Of a stretch of 7,519 nucleotides of DNA, positions 6,726 to 7,519 are shown piece after piece. Location: positions 27,013 to 34,531 of the forward strand of contig DLGX01000011.1 of assembly GCA_002482925.1 (NCBI GenBank), in the 5' to 3' direction. How positions within the stretch are numbered: the stretch's first letter is position 1; the number at the start of each line of letters is the position of its first letter. The translations under genes and the position numbers were made by a program. The notes beneath the pieces were generated by a model, which saw only the letters and a list, made by a program, of their open reading frames with translations, searched no databases and was not told where the DNA came from. This stretch comes from Candidatus Saccharibacteria bacterium UBA7683 (GTDB taxonomy: Bacteria > Patescibacteriota > Saccharimonadia > Saccharimonadales > UBA7683).

Positions 6726-7519
6726 AAAACGGATCTCTTTTATATGTTCTAATGCATCTTCAAGCAGTATTCTATTGGTTCGGGTAAGATCAGCAACAAT
6801 TCCTAGCACAAAGCACATAAACGCTGCAGTCATAAAAACGGTTCCGAGCAAAATTGACTGTATGTGTGGTTCCTGTGAGCCTTGCAAGAAGAATACAAGA
6901 TACCGAATAAAAAGCAGTGAACCTGCGGCAAAAAAAGCACCCCCCATAGTGGCAAAAATGGTGTATGGTCGATACATTAAGTATGCTCGTATAATTGCGG
7001 CGCCAGATTTTCTCACGTGTTCTAGAGTTGATTTAAAGAGCCGGGATTCTCTGGTCTTGGGGTTGGTGGTTATTGGCACACTTGCAATCGCCATACGTTT
7101 GTTGCCAGCCTGAATTATTGTTTCCATTGCGTAACTGAACTTTGTAATGGTATTAAGCCGCATAAGTGATTGTTTTGAATACGCACGAAACCCACTTGCT
7201 GCATCGGGCAGATTTGTGCCAGCCGCCCAATTGACTGTTTTACTTCCCATTTTTTGTAGAAACTTTTTAAAGCCTGAAAAATGTTCAATTGTAGCGGTTT
7301 GTCTATCTGCAATTGCAATATCTGCTCTACCTTCTAATAATGGTTCTATAAGATTAGGAATTTGTTCTTGTGGATACTGGTTGTCACCATCGGTGTTAAC
7401 TACAATATCAGCACCAAGTTCAAGGGCTTTTGCTACGCCGTCTTGGAACGAACGGGCAAGCCCCATTGTATGCGCATGAAGTACGAACTGCGTAACACCG
7501 TGTTTTTTGGCAACATCAA
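6717..7519 (-). CDS. GT2 polyprenyl-phosphate glycosyltransferase-like protein (5' partial)
   Basis: The frame runs open through the window's right edge, so about 266 C-terminal residues are visible and the N-terminal strand with the nucleotide-binding P-x-x-N-E is missing (perhaps 45-60 residues). The in-frame ATG at 7466 lies inside the conserved G-L-A-R-S-F-Q-D-G helix and cannot be the true start. The metal-binding D-x-D is D-G-D at 7391-7383, within V-N-T-D-G-D-N-Q-Y-P. A later P-D-A-A-S-G-F-R-A, at about 7206-7180, matches the acceptor-side motif of DPM1/GtrB-like GT2 enzymes. Two membrane helices follow (about 166-192 and 203-225 counted from the ATG at 7466), then a basic cytoplasmic tail. 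By family it transfers a sugar from a nucleotide donor to polyprenyl phosphate on the cytoplasmic face; the sugar is unknown. It converges on the GT-C gene with three bases between stops. Family assignment is firm; the exact substrate is not. Confidence 0.88.
   Translation of the reverse strand, partial: DVAKKHGVTQFVLHAHTMGLARSFQDGVAKALELGADIVVNTDGDNQYPQEQIPNLIEPLLEGRADIAIADRQTATIEHFSGFKKFLQKMGSKTVNWAAGTNLPDAASGFRAYSKQSLMRLNTITKFSYAMETIIQAGNKRMAIASVPITTNPKTRESRLFKSTLEHVRKSGAAIIRAYLMYRPYTIFATMGGAFFAAGSLLFIRYLVFFLQGSQEPHIQSILLGTVFMTAAFMCFVLGIVADLTRTNRILLEDALEHIKEIRFKK

Noticed and set aside
6775..7479. Two plus-strand open frames (6775-7113 and 7147-7479)
   Set aside because: Both are antisense shadows of the GT2 gene, whose D-x-D and D-A-A-S-G-F-R motifs are clear.
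1..7519. CRISPR arrays, tRNA or rRNA genes, insertion sequences
   Set aside because: No regularly spaced direct repeats, cloverleaf-like stretch, rRNA-like sequence, transposase or terminal repeats were seen.

Overview
The window is AT-rich, uses the standard genetic code, is densely packed with short or overlapping gene junctions, and shows almost no Shine-Dalgarno sequences. The protein styles (a histidine kinase coupled to an isoprenoid-synthase-like protein, a Gram-positive-style class A penicillin-binding protein with an Asn/Gly/Ser-rich tail, and dispersed membrane glycosyltransferases) fit a small-genome bacterium. My best guess is the candidate phyla radiation, possibly Saccharibacteria (TM7). 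That assignment is an impression from protein character, not a database result.

Layout. Bases 1-288 (+) are the 3' end of a sensor histidine kinase, only the ATP-binding lobe. Overlapping it by 20 bp is a 560-residue protein (269-1951, +). Its C-terminal half has both aspartate-rich motifs of a class I isoprenoid/terpene synthase, and its N-terminal part resembles an alpha/alpha-barrel of the prenyltransferase/squalene-cyclase kind. The pair looks like one operon. It converges, with a 4-bp overlap of stop codons, on a complete bifunctional peptidoglycan synthase (class A PBP, 1948-4209, -). The PBP is preceded at 4210-4260 by two adjacent palindromes; one of them has a perfect extended -10 promoter at its centre.

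Upstream of the PBP on the same strand is a multi-pass membrane protein of the LPG-synthase-TM/UPF0104 (AglD C-terminal-like) family (4261-5142, -). A 68-bp divergent promoter region separates it from a GT-C-fold membrane glycosyltransferase (5211-6713, +). This converges, after 3 bp, on a GT2 glycosyltransferase with two C-terminal membrane helices (6717 to the window edge, -, 5' end missing), of the type that makes polyprenyl-phosphate sugars.

How the genes may work together: the right half reads as a small envelope-glycan set. The GT2 enzyme would charge a polyprenyl-phosphate carrier on the cytoplasmic face, the GT-C enzyme would transfer the sugar outside, and the UPF0104 protein is a possible lipid or carrier handler. 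The PBP builds the wall using another polyprenyl-linked donor, lipid II. The most unusual item is the left-hand pair, a histidine kinase translationally coupled to an apparently two-domain terpene-synthase-like protein. It suggests a sensor system that makes or senses an isoprenoid. The pairing is seen directly; the function is inference. Every stretch over 300 bases is covered by a gene.
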